From contig CP007628.2 of the NCBI GenBank assembly GCA_000688775.2, forward strand, positions 248,001 to 312,000: a stretch of 64,000 nucleotides of DNA, given 5' to 3'. The notes under the pieces are model-generated. The model searched no databases. It was not told where the DNA came from and saw nothing but the letters and a program-made list of their open reading frames with translations. This stretch comes from Streptococcus sp. VT 162. GTDB taxonomy: Bacteria; Bacillota; Bacilli; Lactobacillales; Streptococcaceae. The position numbers and the translations under genes are program-made. Shown here in pieces: positions 52,262-64,000 of the stretch. Positions within the stretch are counted from its first letter, which is position 1. Every line of letters starts with the position of its first letter.

Positions 52262-55200
52262 TTAGTTGGAGTTATCCTTTCTTCCTTTTAACATAAAAGT
52301 GGCTGTGAGGGCTAGGCTGAGGCCTGCTAAGAATAGGAGTGGGTTGGACGCTTCTCCTGTTGCTGGAAGTTCTTCTTTAGGAGAATGATTTCCAGTTTTC
52401 GCAGGGATCAGACTAGCTGAAAGTTGTTCAGCCTCGTGTGCCAAGGTTTCTGTATCTGAAGCACTTGGTTTTTCATCTGTACTAGGGGTTGTTCCAGCAA
52501 CTTGATAGACGACAGCATAGGTACTGAAATGATTAGTGATGAATTCTACCTTTCCGTCTCGAACGGTGAAATCAAGGGCTTGCAACTCCTTGGTCGGAGT
52601 AATATAGTAGACCTTTTCTACGTTAGTTGAAATAGGCAAGCGAACCAAGACAGAGCCTTTTGGCTGCAAGCTATGATCTGTTGGATTTTTCAGTTGTAGG
52701 TCGTAAGCATCATAGGTCTTGCCAAAGAGTTCCTGAGCTAGGACACGTCGGCTAGAGATGTGAGAAATTCCTTCTAAGTCACTGATTCCACCAATGATTT
52801 CCACTCCAGTTTTCTTATCTTTTAAGACTCGAACTGGATAATCAGGAAGGCTAAGGGTTGGAGCAGCCTGATCCCCACTAGTTCCGATAGGGTCAGTGTA
52901 CTCAGGTTTTTCAACAGTAGGAGCTTCCTCTTGCCCTGCCGTTCCGATAGGCTCGGTGTACTCAGGTTTTTCAACAGTAGGTGCTTCCTCTTGACCTGCT
53001 GTTCCGATAGGTTCGGTGTATTCAGGCTTTTCTACAGTAGGAGACTCTTCTTGCCCCGCCGTTCCGATAGGCTCAGTGTATTCAGGCTTTTCAACTGTAG
53101 GTGGCTCTTCTTGTCCTGCCGTTCCGATAGGGTTGGTGTATTCCGGAATTTCAACAGTAGGAGCTGGTTCGTCTCCCTTACTTGTAGTTGGCTGGCTCTC
53201 GTCAACCTTCTTCTCATCCTTTTTAGTAAAGACGGCCACGATAGGGCTGCCTGTGGTAGTTCCTTGAATGGTATAAGCTTCAATGGCATTTCCAGCTTTG
53301 CGATTGGTTTCGTCAGGGATTGGGATTTGAACTTGATTGTCTTGGATTGATAGGATAGTCTGATCCCCACTGGTAACCAGATGCGTTTCATCCACCTTAC
53401 GCAAAACTAGAGGATCTTTGACACCTGGGAAGGTCACTGCGATGGCTTCCCAATCTCCAGCTGGTAGACTTAAGGAAATGGTTTTGTCATTTTCCTTAAG
53501 AGGTGCGATACTTGGGCTATCTAAACCAACAGCTGGGGCTTTGATGATATCAAAGGAGTCTAGAGAGATTTTCTTGCGACCTTCTGGCGAATCTGGGTCA
53601 ACTTGTAATGTCAGGGTGTGCGGGCCGTTAGTAAGATTTGTAAATTCGCCAATAAAGGCCCTCTTTTCAGTTGCACCTGAAGTGTAGAAGTCAAGACTTG
53701 GCATTTCTTTGCCATCTAGTGTAACACGTGCTCGTCCAAGGGCAAGGCTCTTCAAGCCATAAATACGAATGCCCGTCCCTGTAAAGGAAATAGTTGCCTG
53801 AGCTTCTGAAGCTGTACTAGAGTCGCTGTTGTTAATATCAGCGTATTTTTCCGTACCTCCGTAGAGTTCAGGGTCAGACCAGTCCTTAAACTGGGAACCA
53901 TACTGGATGCGCGAATCGCGATCATCTATTTTTTCAATCGTATTGCCTGTTCCTGCTAGGATCTTGAAGTAGTCTAATGAAATTTTCGAGCGCTCACTAC
54001 CACGCCCTTTGTGCTCACGTTTAACACTAAGAGTCAATGTGTGAGGTCCGTCTGACAATCCTGTGAAGCGACCGATGAGACGACCTTTTTCAGTTGCTCC
54101 AGCAGTATGGAAGTCAAGCTCTCCGACCTCTTTGCCATCAATTTTAGCAGTGGCAAGACCTAGTTCAGATGATTTCAGTCCATAGATTTCGATACCAACG
54201 CCAGTGAAAGGAATGGTAGCAGTGATGTCTTCGTCTGTGTAGTCTCCTTTTGAAAGGTCAGCAAATTTCTCTGTTCCTCCAAATAATTCTGAGTCTGCCC
54301 AGTTTCCGAAGGCAGCTCCGTACTGGATGCGGCTATCTCGGTCGTCCATCAACTCGCTATAGGTTTCAACAGTGGCCTGTTCAGACACTTGTGTAGAAAC
54401 TTCGCCCAGCATAGCTTTGACAGTATAGGTGTAGGCATGTTGAGGATTGAGTGATCGGTCAATAAAATGGGTTTGATTGGTTACAAATTCTTTGGTCGCA
54501 GAGGTTTGGCCAGTTTCGTCTTTCACTTGTCTTTGGATGACATAGTGGGTAGCGCCTTCTACTTGGTTAAAGGTGAGTTCGGCAGTGACTTCATTTTGTC
54601 GAACGGCTGTCAGACTGGTTACACGGCCAGGGAAATGTTCAAAGGTAATGACATCACCTTTTTGTGTTGCTAGTTGGATGCGGCCATCTTTGAGGGTAGT
54701 TGCCTTGACTGCTTTGCCATTGACCTTAACTTGACTGGCTTCGATATTTGGATAGTCTACAACTAGATCTCCACCGACATTTGACAGGAAGGACAAGCTT
54801 TGAAGGTTTTTATCTTTCCACTTCATGCTGACTTCAAAGTTACCACGGGCAATCAAGCCAGAAACCTGACCGTCTTTCCAAGCATCTGGAAGGGCTGGCA
54901 ATGGAGCAATATAACCAGTATGAGATTGGAGGAGCATTTCTGCCATCCCACTGGTTGCCCCAAAGTTTCCATCGATTTGGAAAGGCGCGTGGGTATCCCA
55001 AAGGTTTTCTAGGGTTGAATACTTGAGCTGTTCAGCGAGCAAGCGATGGGCACGGTTACCGTCCAGCAGACGAGCCCAGAGGTTGATTTTATTGGCCTTA
55101 GACCAACCAGTACCACCATCTCCACGGTGATTGAGGGTTGCACGCGCAGCTTCTAGGTATTCAGCCTGGTCCTTGCTAAAGAGCGTACCTGGGAAGAGAC

Positions 55201-57385
55201 CAACTAGATGGGAAACGTGGCGGTGGTGATTTTCAACCCCTTCATTGGTGAATTGGGGACTGTCCTCTTCGTACCATTCCTTGATGCGTCCTTCTTTATT
55301 GATGTGAAGTGGTTTTAGTTTGTCAAATTTAGCCTTGACCTCTGTGACTAAGTCTTGGTCGACATTCAGATGGTTGGCGACTTCCATGTAGTCGTGGAAT
55401 AACTGCCAGACTAGCGATTGGTCAAAGGTATTTCCGATGGTGATGGTTCCGTGTTCTGGTGAGTAGGATGGAGAAGACACCCAACGGTCGCTGGTCTTGT
55501 CATAGTGCAAGAAGGAGTTCCAGAACTTAGCGGTTTCCTTCAACATAGGATAGATCTTTTCTTTGAGATAGGTCTCATCCTTGGTGAATTTGTAGTAGTC
55601 ATAAACGTTCTGCATCATCCAGGCATTAGCAGCTGGCGACCAACCCCAATAGTAATTCCAGCCTGGAGTAGTCCAGCCAAATGGAGTTGCTTGGGTGTGG
55701 ACCAGCCAACCATTTTCTTGTCCGTCTTTGGATTCGATACCAGCGTATTCCTTGGCAGCGATACGGCCATAGTAACGCATGTCGTCAATGTAATTAATCA
55801 TGGGCTTGGCTGTTTCAGCAAGGTTGCTCATGTAGGCTGGCCAATAGTTCATTTGCAAATTGACATTGAGGTGGTAGTCAGCGTTCCAAGGTGGATTGTC
55901 TACAGCATTCCAGACTCCTTGTAGGTTGGCAGGCAGGGCATCTGTCCGATCACGAGACGAACTAATCAAAAGATAACGTCCGTATTGGAAGAAGAGTTCT
56001 TCCAGTTTTTGTCCTTTTTCTGGGTTATAGCCTTGAAGGGCCTCTTTTGTCGTTTGAGCAGTCTTGTTTCCACCTAGGTTTAGTTTAACGCGGTTAAAGA
56101 GACTTTGATAGTCCTTGATATGGGCCTTTTTAAGTGTCTCGTAGTCTTTGTCCTTAGCTGCTTCGACAATCCCTTTAACTGTTTTTTCGAGGTCAATGTC
56201 TTTTCGATAGTTGGTTTTTGGATTCTGAGCAAAGTTAGTCTTGGCACTGAGATAGAGGGTCGCATAACTTGCGCCTGTAACGGTCAAAGTTTCGTCCTGA
56301 ACAGTCACCTTTCCGTCCGTTTTAATTCCTAGATAGGATGCAAATTGGAGGCCGTTATCTTTGACAGTTCCCTTTAGAAGGATTCCGTTTGCATCTGTAG
56401 TGACATGACCATTCTTATAGTTGGAATATTCCCAAGAGTAGTTGCCATTAGCAAGCAAGTCTTCTGTCAAGCTGTTCCAAAGGGTAAAGTCAAGTGTCTT
56501 GTTTCCTTTTTTGGTCAGGTGGGTCACAGTAACATCATCAGGATAGCTGGAGAAAGTTTCGCGTTTGAAGGTCGTCCCATCTTGGGTGTAAGAAGTGGTC
56601 GTAGTGGCTTCAGTGATATCCAAACCACGATGATAATCTGTTACAGTATCTAACCCTTTCTTCTGGTTATTAAAGACCATGAAGATATCTCCAAAGGCTA
56701 GGTAACGTCCATACTGGGCGTTGTTTGGTCCAACTAGATTTTGTTCGGCGAGCTGTTTTGCTTTTTGGCGGTCACCAGCTTCGAGGGCTTTACGTATCTC
56801 TGCTAAAACCTTGTAGCGGTTCTTGTAGTTTCCACCGTTATAGTCGGTGCTATCGGGTTGTGGTCCTCCTGACCAGAGGGTCTTTTCGTTGTACTGGATT
56901 CTCTCTTCCCCAATCAGACCAAAGACCTTAGCTCCCATTTCTCCATTTCCGACAGGGAGGGCTTGCTTTTCCCATCCGTCATAGGAGGGAGCTGTTGGCT
57001 GATTGTAGCTGAGTTGATAGTTTTCTTGTTTTGTCACAGGTTGGTCTGCTTTTTCAGGTTCCTTATTTTCTTTAGCTTCTACAATGGCTTCTTCACTAGC
57101 TTGACTATTTGTCGTCTGAGTCTCCTCAGCTGGCTTGTTTTCGGAAACTACTGGACTCTCGGCTAGAGACGGTTTTGTAGTTTCAGTAGCTTCAGCAGCT
57201 TTGGGTTCACTATCAGGCTTAGTGATAGCTTCGACAGAGGTTGGTTCAGTTTGCTTGACCTCAACACTGTCTGCAGCTACAGTATGGTTGACTAGAAAAA
57301 CAGCCCCCAGTAAAACAGAAGCAGTCCCAACCGTCAGCTTGCGGATGCTATAGCGACAGGATTTCTCCCAAAAGTGTTTTTTCAT
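52262..57385 (-). CDS. LPXTG-anchored GH95 family alpha-L-fucosidase
   Basis: 1707 residues. YSIRK signal (RYSIRKLTVGTASVLLGAVF) and an acidic linker come first. A GH95 catalytic region occupies about 130-900 (LPVGNGEMGAKVFG; NPPWNADYHLNVNLQMNYW; ENHHRHVSHLVGLFPG; DGNFGATSGMAEMLLQSH). A fibronectin-like segment is followed by two carbohydrate-binding domains in tandem, each starting DDRDSRIQYG. Five 20-residue EYTEPIGTAGQEE repeats, a further domain and the LPATGE anchor with a basic tail (KGRKDNSN) close the protein. It should remove alpha-1,2-linked fucose (or related sugars) from host glycans outside the cell. It is intact, unlike the GH29 enzyme. Confidence 0.92.
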   Translation of the reverse strand: MKKHFWEKSCRYSIRKLTVGTASVLLGAVFLVNHTVAADSVEVKQTEPTSVEAITKPDSEPKAAEATETTKPSLAESPVVSENKPAEETQTTNSQASEEAIVEAKENKEPEKADQPVTKQENYQLSYNQPTAPSYDGWEKQALPVGNGEMGAKVFGLIGEERIQYNEKTLWSGGPQPDSTDYNGGNYKNRYKVLAEIRKALEAGDRQKAKQLAEQNLVGPNNAQYGRYLAFGDIFMVFNNQKKGLDTVTDYHRGLDITEATTTTSYTQDGTTFKRETFSSYPDDVTVTHLTKKGNKTLDFTLWNSLTEDLLANGNYSWEYSNYKNGHVTTDANGILLKGTVKDNGLQFASYLGIKTDGKVTVQDETLTVTGASYATLYLSAKTNFAQNPKTNYRKDIDLEKTVKGIVEAAKDKDYETLKKAHIKDYQSLFNRVKLNLGGNKTAQTTKEALQGYNPEKGQKLEELFFQYGRYLLISSSRDRTDALPANLQGVWNAVDNPPWNADYHLNVNLQMNYWPAYMSNLAETAKPMINYIDDMRYYGRIAAKEYAGIESKDGQENGWLVHTQATPFGWTTPGWNYYWGWSPAANAWMMQNVYDYYKFTKDETYLKEKIYPMLKETAKFWNSFLHYDKTSDRWVSSPSYSPEHGTITIGNTFDQSLVWQLFHDYMEVANHLNVDQDLVTEVKAKFDKLKPLHINKEGRIKEWYEEDSPQFTNEGVENHHRHVSHLVGLFPGTLFSKDQAEYLEAARATLNHRGDGGTGWSKANKINLWARLLDGNRAHRLLAEQLKYSTLENLWDTHAPFQIDGNFGATSGMAEMLLQSHTGYIAPLPALPDAWKDGQVSGLIARGNFEVSMKWKDKNLQSLSFLSNVGGDLVVDYPNIEASQVKVNGKAVKATTLKDGRIQLATQKGDVITFEHFPGRVTSLTAVRQNEVTAELTFNQVEGATHYVIQRQVKDETGQTSATKEFVTNQTHFIDRSLNPQHAYTYTVKAMLGEVSTQVSEQATVETYSELMDDRDSRIQYGAAFGNWADSELFGGTEKFADLSKGDYTDEDITATIPFTGVGIEIYGLKSSELGLATAKIDGKEVGELDFHTAGATEKGRLIGRFTGLSDGPHTLTLSVKREHKGRGSERSKISLDYFKILAGTGNTIEKIDDRDSRIQYGSQFKDWSDPELYGGTEKYADINNSDSSTASEAQATISFTGTGIRIYGLKSLALGRARVTLDGKEMPSLDFYTSGATEKRAFIGEFTNLTNGPHTLTLQVDPDSPEGRKKISLDSFDIIKAPAVGLDSPSIAPLKENDKTISLSLPAGDWEAIAVTFPGVKDPLVLRKVDETHLVTSGDQTILSIQDNQVQIPIPDETNRKAGNAIEAYTIQGTTTGSPIVAVFTKKDEKKVDESQPTTSKGDEPAPTVEIPEYTNPIGTAGQEEPPTVEKPEYTEPIGTAGQEESPTVEKPEYTEPIGTAGQEEAPTVEKPEYTEPIGTAGQEEAPTVEKPEYTDPIGTSGDQAAPTLSLPDYPVRVLKDKKTGVEIIGGISDLEGISHISSRRVLAQELFGKTYDAYDLQLKNPTDHSLQPKGSVLVRLPISTNVEKVYYITPTKELQALDFTVRDGKVEFITNHFSTYAVVYQVAGTTPSTDEKPSASDTETLAHEAEQLSASLIPAKTGNHSPKEELPATGEASNPLLFLAGLSLALTATFMLKGRKDNSN
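52861..53160 (-). repeat. 60-bp tandem repeat (five units) in the GH95 gene
   Basis: Five consecutive 60-bp units (52861, 52921, 52981, 53041, 53101) encode PTVEKPEYTEPIGTAGQEE-type 20-residue repeats that form the wall-spanning stalk. The copy number probably differs between strains. Confidence 0.92.
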
Positions 57386-57405
57386 AAAACCCTCCTTTGT
57401 TTGTT

Positions 57406-57419
57406 CGAAACCGCTTACA
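57406..57419 (-). promoter_or_regulatory. cre-like site (CcpA) of the GH95 fucosidase
   Basis: Minus-strand TGTAAGCGGTTTCG matches the CcpA consensus at 12 of 14 positions, 21 bases before the start codon. A second related GAAACTGCTTTATA element lies just upstream (about 57423-57437). Confidence 0.6.
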
Positions 57420-57603
57420 TTTTATAAAGCAGTTTCGTTTATTTTGTTTCTTTTTATCTCCTTACCTCCCATTCTAATGGTCGCTTAGCATTTGTCAAGA
57501 GGTTTTTAGCAAGATACATATTTGCTGTTGTTTTTTCTTAAAATAGTAGAATAAGTAGCAAGTAGTGCCTCTTTTCCAACTATCACCTCCTTTATTTACT
57601 ACT

Positions 57604-57632
57604 AAAAAACAGTTGAGAGTATTCCCAACTGT
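57604..57632 (-). terminator. treR terminator
   Basis: Minus-strand ACAGTTG and CAACTGT arms with a T5 run, seven bases after the treR stop. Confidence 0.82.
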
Positions 57633-57638
57633 AGGTAT

Positions 57639-58352
57639 TTATTTCGGATGTCTTTTGGCAAAGTCAACAAAGTGAAATTTTTCTAATTTATGGCGACTTT
57701 CGGTGAACTGAAACTGGCGCCCGCCTTGGAGATAGACTTTTGACTTGATTGAAACGACATAAGGGTCTTTGCCAATGTCCATGAGAATCTTGTCTCGATC
57801 GCTAGTGTGGTCAATGGTGATTTCCTTCTGAGCATAATCAATAAGGAGTTTGAGTTCGTCCTCTATATACGAGTAGATAGACTGCTCAGCGATTTGGCGA
57901 GTGAGATTTGGGATCAGTTCCATATCCAGATAGTCCGTATCCAGAACCGATACCAGGTCATCCACCACACGTTGGCGAACCACCTTCCACACCATCCGAA
58001 ACTCTGGAAAGCCGGTTATCAGTGAGGATTTTTTATCGATAATGATCTTATCCAGACTGACGACGTTGGTTTTAGAGCGCAGTCCAAGTTCTTGAACCAG
58101 TTCTTGGTAGCTAGTTAGATTAGAGACAGGGAAATTGACCGTTTCTTCTTTGACGACCTGGGAACCTTGCCCCCTTATCTTTTTGATCAATCCTTCCTCT
58201 TGGAGGAGAGACAGAGCTTTTCGGACGGTGTCACGGCTCACCTGATACTGATCCATGAGTTCGTGCTCACTGGGGAGGAAATCTCCGACAGCGTAAGTCT
58301 CGTTTTGAATGGTTTTTTGGATTTGCTTAAATAATTGTTGGTATTTCTTCAT
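57639..58352 (-). CDS. treR: Trehalose operon repressor TreR (GntR/HutC family)
   Basis: 237 residues. N-terminal winged HTH (about 1-70, YAVGDFLPSEHELMDQYQVSRDTVRKALSLL) and a C-terminal UTRA effector-binding domain that senses trehalose-6-phosphate. It is divergent from treP-treC with operator-like dyads in the 180-base gap. Confidence 0.93.
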   Translation of the reverse strand: MKKYQQLFKQIQKTIQNETYAVGDFLPSEHELMDQYQVSRDTVRKALSLLQEEGLIKKIRGQGSQVVKEETVNFPVSNLTSYQELVQELGLRSKTNVVSLDKIIIDKKSSLITGFPEFRMVWKVVRQRVVDDLVSVLDTDYLDMELIPNLTRQIAEQSIYSYIEDELKLLIDYAQKEITIDHTSDRDKILMDIGKDPYVVSIKSKVYLQGGRQFQFTESRHKLEKFHFVDFAKRHPK

Positions 58353-58365
58353 ATTGCTTCCTTAA

Positions 58366-60504
<2,139 letters not shown>

Positions 60505-60521
60505 TTAAAATAGCACAAATA

Positions 60522-60549
60522 GGGAAGGAACATCAGTTCCTCCCTTTTA
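60522..60549 (+). terminator. Stem-loop between treP and treC
   Basis: GGGAAGGAAC-ATCA-GTTCCTCCC with T4, 18 bases after the treP stop. Probably a partial terminator that lowers treC expression relative to treP or protects the treP mRNA. Confidence 0.65.
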
Positions 60550-60567
60550 TCAGAAAAGGAGAAACAG

Positions 60568-62193
60568 ATGACACTTGATAAAGGAAAAGTAGTCTATCAA
60601 ATCTATCCAAAATCATACAAAGACACCACTGGAAATGGTATTGGGGATTTCCGTGGGATTATCGAAAAAATTCCCTATCTAGCCAAACTGGGCGTGGATA
60701 TGGTCTGGCTCAATCCGTTCTATCCAAGCCCTCAACGGGATAATGGTTACGATATTTCAGATTATATGGCAGTGGATCCTCTTTTTGGTAATATGGCTGA
60801 TTTTGAGGAGATGGTGCGTGTCGGTAAGGAGCACAAGATTGACTTTATGTTAGATATGGTGCTCAATCATTGTTCGACAGAACACGAATGGTTTCAGAAA
60901 GCCCTAGCTGGCGACCAGTACTACCAAGACTTTTTCTTCATCCAAGACCAACCGACAGACTGGCAGTCTAAGTTTGGTGGCTCTGCTTGGGCGCCTTTCG
61001 GGGATACGGGGAAATATTACCTCCACCTCTTTGATGAGACCCAAGCTGACCTTAACTGGCGCAATCCCAATGTCCGCAAGGAGCTTTTCAAGGTTGTTAA
61101 TTTCTGGCGAGACAAGGGAGTCAAAGGTTTCCGATTTGATGTGATCAATTTGATCGGTAAGGATGAGGTCTTAGTGGATTGCCCTGACAATGAAGGAAAG
61201 CCAGCTTACACAGACAAGCCCATCGTTCATGACTATTTGCGCATGATGAACCAAGCCACTTTTGGATCAGATGATAGTTTTATGACAGTTGGGGAAATGT
61301 CTTCAACCACCATGGAAAACTGTGTCCTCTATTCGTCACCTGACCGTCAAGAATTATCCATGACCTTTAATTTCCATCATCTCAAGGTGGACTACAAGGA
61401 TGGGCAGAAGTGGACTTTAGCTCCCTTTGATTTCGAAGAGTTGAAAAGTCTTTACCATAGCTGGGGCAAGGAAATGAGTGACAAAAACGGCTGGAGCGCC
61501 CTCTTTTGGAACAATCACGACCAACCACGAGCCTTAAATCGTTTTGTCGATATTCAACATTTCCGCAAGGAAGGGGCGACTATGCTGGCTGCCAGCATTC
61601 ACCTGTCACGTGGGACACCTTATATCTACATGGGTGAGGAAATTGGCATGGTTGACCCAGGCTATGATTCCATGGCTGACTATGTGGATGTCGAGTCTAT
61701 CAATGCTTATCAGACGCTCTTAAAAGAAGGGAAAAGTGAGCAAGAAGCCTTCCAGATTATTCAGGCCAAGTCACGAGATAATTCACGCATTCCCATGCAG
61801 TGGGATGCTTCAGAAAATGCTGGTTTCACAAGAGGAACTCCATGGCTGAAGGTAGGGAAATCCTACCCACACATTAACGTAGAAAATGAAATCCAAGGCC
61901 CAATTTTCACCTTCTACCAAAACTTGATTCGACTTCGTAAGGAAATGCCGATCATTTCAGAAGGAAGCTACAAACCAGCCTTTGAAGATAGTAAGCAAGT
62001 CTATGCCTTTGAACGTCAGTATGAGGATGAAAAGTTACTGGTCCTCAATAACTTTTATGCCACAGAAGTGGAAATCGACTTGCCAGTGGTCTACCAAAAT
62101 GGACAGATTCTGATTTCAAACTATGAAGATGTAGAAGTATCAGAAAAAATTCTGCTCAAACCGTATCAAACACTGGCTATTTATGTAAATTAA
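60568..62193 (+). CDS. treC: Trehalose-6-phosphate hydrolase (alpha,alpha-phosphotrehalase)
   Basis: 541 residues, GH13 subfamily 29. Hydrolyses trehalose-6-P to glucose and glucose-6-P in the cytosol. GH13 conserved regions: DMVLNHCS (I), FRFDVINLI (II, nucleophile Asp), VGEMSS (III, acid Glu) and FWNNHDQPR (IV). AAAGGAG precedes the ATG. Second gene of the tre operon. Confidence 0.95.
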   Translation: MTLDKGKVVYQIYPKSYKDTTGNGIGDFRGIIEKIPYLAKLGVDMVWLNPFYPSPQRDNGYDISDYMAVDPLFGNMADFEEMVRVGKEHKIDFMLDMVLNHCSTEHEWFQKALAGDQYYQDFFFIQDQPTDWQSKFGGSAWAPFGDTGKYYLHLFDETQADLNWRNPNVRKELFKVVNFWRDKGVKGFRFDVINLIGKDEVLVDCPDNEGKPAYTDKPIVHDYLRMMNQATFGSDDSFMTVGEMSSTTMENCVLYSSPDRQELSMTFNFHHLKVDYKDGQKWTLAPFDFEELKSLYHSWGKEMSDKNGWSALFWNNHDQPRALNRFVDIQHFRKEGATMLAASIHLSRGTPYIYMGEEIGMVDPGYDSMADYVDVESINAYQTLLKEGKSEQEAFQIIQAKSRDNSRIPMQWDASENAGFTRGTPWLKVGKSYPHINVENEIQGPIFTFYQNLIRLRKEMPIISEGSYKPAFEDSKQVYAFERQYEDEKLLVLNNFYATEVEIDLPVVYQNGQILISNYEDVEVSEKILLKPYQTLAIYVN

Positions 62194-62200
62194 ACGCAGC

Positions 62201-62239
62201 AAGGAGCTCTCTTTCATTGAAATGCAGGGCTCCTTTTTT
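62201..62239 (+). terminator. tre operon terminator
   Basis: AAGGAGC...GCTCCTT arms followed by T6, eight bases after the treC stop. Confidence 0.8.
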
Positions 62240-62337
62240 GTCGTCTATTGCCCTTTTTGAAAGCGTAAAACAAACTAGTCAGGAAAGTCACTTTATGGTA
62301 TAATATAGAAGACTCAAAAAGAAACAGGAGAAAAAGA

Positions 62338-62586
62338 ATGGATTTACTTTTAGCAATTATCTTGATTGTGTTAGCTTTTCTAGGAGGAGCTCTTGGAGGG
62401 ATGTACTTGGTTCGTAAGCAAATCGAAAAAGAATTTGCAGACAACCCACGTTTGAACGCTGAGGCGGTTCGTGCTCTCTTGAGCGCAAATGGTCAAAAAC
62501 CAAGCGAGGCCAAGGTACAACAAGTTTACCACCAAATCATCCGCCAACAAAAAGCAGCCCTTGCTAACAATAAAAAGAAAAAATAA
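62338..62586 (+). CDS. UPF0154/YneF-family membrane protein
   Basis: 82 residues: one N-terminal TM helix with a glycine-rich pattern ([20 protein letters not shown]) and a helical cytosolic part ([20 protein letters not shown]) ending in a lysine-rich tail. Highly conserved in Firmicutes, function unknown. ACAGGAG precedes the ATG and a TATAAT box lies at about 62300. Confidence 0.9.
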   Translation: MDLLLAIILIVLAFLGGALGGMYLVRKQIEKEFADNPRLNAEAVRALLSANGQKPSEAKVQQVYHQIIRQQKAALANNKKKK

Positions 62587-62593
62587 ATAGGAA

Positions 62594-62621
62594 AAGTCTG
62601 GGATGAAAGTTCCAGACTTCT
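62594..62621 (+). other. Stem-loop after the YneF-like gene
   Basis: AAGTCTGG and CCAGACTT arms with a 10-base loop. It has no clear T run, so termination is uncertain. Confidence 0.5.
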
Positions 62622-62791
62622 CACTATGTTCGATAGTTCTCAAGGATAAGACTTTTTCCTTGCATTCTATTGATATTTGATTATGATTAAGAGAGAGGCA
62701 GTTGACATTTTATCAAGCTGTCTATCCGTTCATTTAGGACGAGTAATTATGATGAACTATCAATCAGAAAAAAGACTAGAAAGAAGACTGT

Positions 62792-63586
62792 ATGGATAAT
62801 CGACCAATTGGTTTTTTGGATTCGGGTGTCGGGGGCTTGACTGTTGTTCGTGAGCTCATGCGCCAGCTTCCCCATGAAGAAATCGTCTATATTGGAGATT
62901 CGGCACGGGCACCCTATGGTCCCCGTCCTGCTGAGCAAATCCGTGAATATACTTGGCAGTTGGTCAACTTTCTCTTGACCAAGGATGTCAAGATGATTGT
63001 CATTGCTTGTAACACTGCGACTGCAGTCGTTTGGGAAGAAATCAAGGCCCAACTAGATATTCCTGTCTTAGGCGTGATTTTGCCAGGAGCTTCGGCAGCC
63101 ATCAAGTCCAGTCAAGGTGGGAAAATCGGAGTCATTGGAACGCCCATGACGGTCCAATCAGACATCTATCGTCAAAAAATCCATGATCTGGATCCGGATT
63201 TACAGGTGGAGAGTTTGGCCTGTCCCAAGTTTGCTCCCTTGGTGGAGTCTGGTGCCCTGTCAACCAGTGTCACCAAGAAAGTGGTCTATGAAACCCTGCG
63301 CCCCTTGGTCGGAAAGGTAGATAGCCTGATTTTGGGTTGTACCCATTACCCACTCCTTCGCCCTATCATCCAAAATGTCATGGGACCAAAGGTTCAGCTC
63401 ATCGATAGTGGGGCAGAGTGTGTACGGGATATCTCGGTTTTGCTGAACTATTTTGAAATCAATCGTAGCCGAGATGCGGGACCTCTTCAACATCGTTTTT
63501 ACACAACAGCCAATAGCCAAAGTTTTGCCCAAATTGGAGCAGAATGGCTGGAAAAAGAAATTCATGTGGAGCATGTAACTTTATGA
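62792..63586 (+). CDS. racE: Glutamate racemase
   Basis: 264 residues. Makes D-glutamate for peptidoglycan. The two catalytic cysteines lie in [10 protein letters not shown] (near 74) and LGCTHYPLL (near 185), and the N-terminal motif [14 protein letters not shown] is typical. Its stop overlaps the next ATG (ATGA), coupling it to rdgB as in other streptococci. The ribosome binding site (AGAAAGAAG) is weak. Confidence 0.96.
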   Translation: MDNRPIGFLDSGVGGLTVVRELMRQLPHEEIVYIGDSARAPYGPRPAEQIREYTWQLVNFLLTKDVKMIVIACNTATAVVWEEIKAQLDIPVLGVILPGASAAIKSSQGGKIGVIGTPMTVQSDIYRQKIHDLDPDLQVESLACPKFAPLVESGALSTSVTKKVVYETLRPLVGKVDSLILGCTHYPLLRPIIQNVMGPKVQLIDSGAECVRDISVLLNYFEINRSRDAGPLQHRFYTTANSQSFAQIGAEWLEKEIHVEHVTL

Positions 63587-64000
63587 CAAACAAAATTTAT
63601 GAATACAAAGACGATCAGGACTGGTATGTCGGTGTCTGGGATGTCTATGGAGGCATCTATAGCCTTATCAAAGATCCTCTCGAGCTTGATTTTATGGATT
63701 TAGCGCGGATTTTTCGTGATGAAGAAAATGGCTTTCCGATTACGATAACGGTGATGCGCTGGTCTTCTAACTTCCGTCTGCTCTCCTTTATCGTTGAGAT
63801 TTTAAATGCTGAAGCAGGTCGCAATCTGGAAGTCATCCAACGTCAGGGAGCCCTGCTCTTGGTTGAAAATGGACAGCTTTTGCATGTCGAATTGCCTAAA
63901 GAAGGAGTCGATGTAGAAGCCTTCTTTGAAACTAACAAGGTCAGAGAAACTCTGCTCATTGCGACTCGTAACGAAGGCAAGACCAAGGAATTCCGAGCTA
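63583..64000 (+). CDS. rdgB: dITP/XTP pyrophosphatase RdgB with N-terminal extension (truncated by window end)
   Basis: The visible 139 codons hold a streptococcal N-terminal extension of about 125 residues ([20 protein letters not shown] onward), then [16 protein letters not shown]. This is the beginning of the Ham1/RdgB domain that hydrolyses non-canonical purine triphosphates. The extension is of unknown role. The remainder of the gene lies beyond the window. Confidence 0.9.
   Translation, partial: MTNKIYEYKDDQDWYVGVWDVYGGIYSLIKDPLELDFMDLARIFRDEENGFPITITVMRWSSNFRLLSFIVEILNAEAGRNLEVIQRQGALLLVENGQLLHVELPKEGVDVEAFFETNKVRETLLIATRNEGKTKEFRA

Noticed and set aside
52861..53160. CRISPR-like array of five 60-bp units
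   Set aside because: The units are contiguous without unique spacers and encode in-frame 20-residue protein repeats in the GH95 gene.

Overview
The window is chromosomal DNA of a low-GC Firmicute, most likely a Streptococcus of the mitis/oralis group. The signs are the rsmH-ftsL-pbp2X-mraY cluster, YSIRK/LPXTG surface glycosidases, a streptococcal-type RdgB with a long N-terminal extension, the racE-rdgB overlap and the rplM-rpsI pair. The species call is an inference; no rRNA or tRNA gene is present.

Layout. 1-11.6 kb is core genome: trkA (partial, minus strand), trmL, FMN riboswitch-ribU-PAP2 phosphatase, a ParB-fold protein, T-box-pheS-pheT, a two-gene ABC-2 exporter, and L13 leader-rplM-rpsI. 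11.5-36.2 kb is a genomic island of about 24.6 kb. It is bounded by a 99-bp direct repeat (96/99 identical) made of the last 15 codons, stop and terminator of rpsI. This looks like attL/attR of an element inserted in the 3' end of rpsI, although no integrase is left. The island holds a complete type VIIb secretion system (esxA, esaA, essA, esaB, essB, essC), small helical secretion partners, and then a graveyard of toxin C-terminal fragments interleaved with intact orphan immunity genes. No full-length LXG toxin is present. The island also carries a two-TM protein, a GNAT acetyltransferase and a three-gene Lamassu/ABC-3C-like defence operon (PD-(D/E)XK-type effector, middle component, SMC-like ATPase).

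36.2-39.4 kb is an SOS mutagenesis cassette: an S24 self-cleaving repressor with its operator, a Y-family polymerase, a YolD-like protein and a DUF5960-like protein. 39.4-45 kb is a serine protease/GH29 alpha-L-fucosidase surface protein whose LPXTG tail is separated by a frameshift. 45.3-47.6 kb is an autoregulated XRE/DUF3278 membrane-protein/glutathione peroxidase operon. 47.7-52.2 kb is the cell-wall cluster rsmH-ftsL-pbp2X-mraY. 52.2-57.4 kb is a GH95 fucosidase with an LPXTG anchor. 57.6-62.2 kb is the trehalose operon (treR, treP, treC). The window ends with a YneF-like protein, glutamate racemase and partial rdgB.

How the parts work together. The two fucosidases, both with cre-like sites, point to host-glycan foraging under carbon catabolite control. 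The island joins contact-dependent competition (T7SS plus immunity) and mobile-DNA defence (Lamassu-like) on one mobile-looking unit. The polymerase cassette lies immediately outside the right repeat.
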